12,920 nucleotides of DNA from Opitutia bacterium UBA4506 (GTDB taxonomy: Bacteria > Verrucomicrobiota > Verrucomicrobiia > Opitutales > Puniceicoccaceae). Of the stretch, positions 12,920 to 12,920 are shown piece after piece (position 1 is the stretch's first letter; every line of letters begins with the position of its first letter). The notes under the pieces are model-generated. The model was not told where the DNA came from. It made no database searches and saw only the letters and a program-made list of their open reading frames with translations. Location of the stretch: positions 1 through 12,920 of the forward strand of contig DGMY01000030.1 of the NCBI GenBank assembly GCA_002388665.1, in the 5' to 3' direction. Position numbers and translations under genes: made by a program.

Positions 12920-12920
12920 C

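Overview
The window looks like an accessory, polysaccharide-degradation region from a Verrucomicrobiota genome, most likely a marine Opitutia/Puniceicoccales-type bacterium. The support is indirect: two PEP-CTERM proteins, a LacI regulator of the type common beside verrucomicrobial glycan loci, very large secreted multidomain CAZymes, a C-terminal thrombospondin-type-3-like calcium stretch, and intergenic heptamer satellites whose complement encodes E-V-R-G-Q-R-like peptides. No rRNA, tRNA or CRISPR was seen.

Layout. 1-59: a CTGACCT-type heptamer satellite. 80-2734 (-): a secreted GH5 glycanase with three tandem copies of an unrecognised ~185-residue module before the catalytic domain. Its upstream region carries two inverted copies of a palindromic operator-like site. 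3151-3850: a composite intergenic repeat block made of four ~107-bp tandem units with strong palindromes, a ~190-bp tail, a heptamer satellite and a GGACACCC-bearing repeat. 3931-4668 (-): a DNRLRE-type PEP-CTERM protein with a strong 3' hairpin. About 4880-5712 (-): decayed remains of a GH2 beta-galactosidase-like gene. 5836-9579 (-): a 1247-residue fusion of a PL8 polysaccharide lyase, a beta-sandwich module, a SASA/CE6-like acetylesterase and a C-terminal calcium-binding/beta domain. 9677-10369 (-): a second small PEP-CTERM protein just upstream of the lyase. About 10515-11564 (+): a divergent LacI-family regulator, with a perfect 9+2+9 palindrome in the divergent intergenic region. 11658-12393: a wrecked IS66 element (tnpA whole, tnpB/tnpC fused by an internal deletion). 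12393-12919: a second copy of the composite repeat block, abutting the truncated IS66.

Working model (inference). The lyase-esterase, its upstream PEP-CTERM gene and the divergent LacI gene form one sugar-responsive unit that attacks an acetylated, uronic-acid-containing polysaccharide outside the cell. The GH5 enzyme adds endo-glycanase activity under a different operator. The GH2 remnant suggests the locus was once larger. The two directly oriented repeat blocks, about 9.2 kb apart, bracket everything from the PEP-CTERM gene to the IS66 remnant and could have driven its gain, loss or rearrangement.

The least explained material is the non-coding repeat system (palindromic tandem units, heptamer satellite and a recurrent GGACACCC octamer), the GH5 N-terminal modules, and the LacI gene, whose DNA-binding helix begins upstream of any normal start codon.
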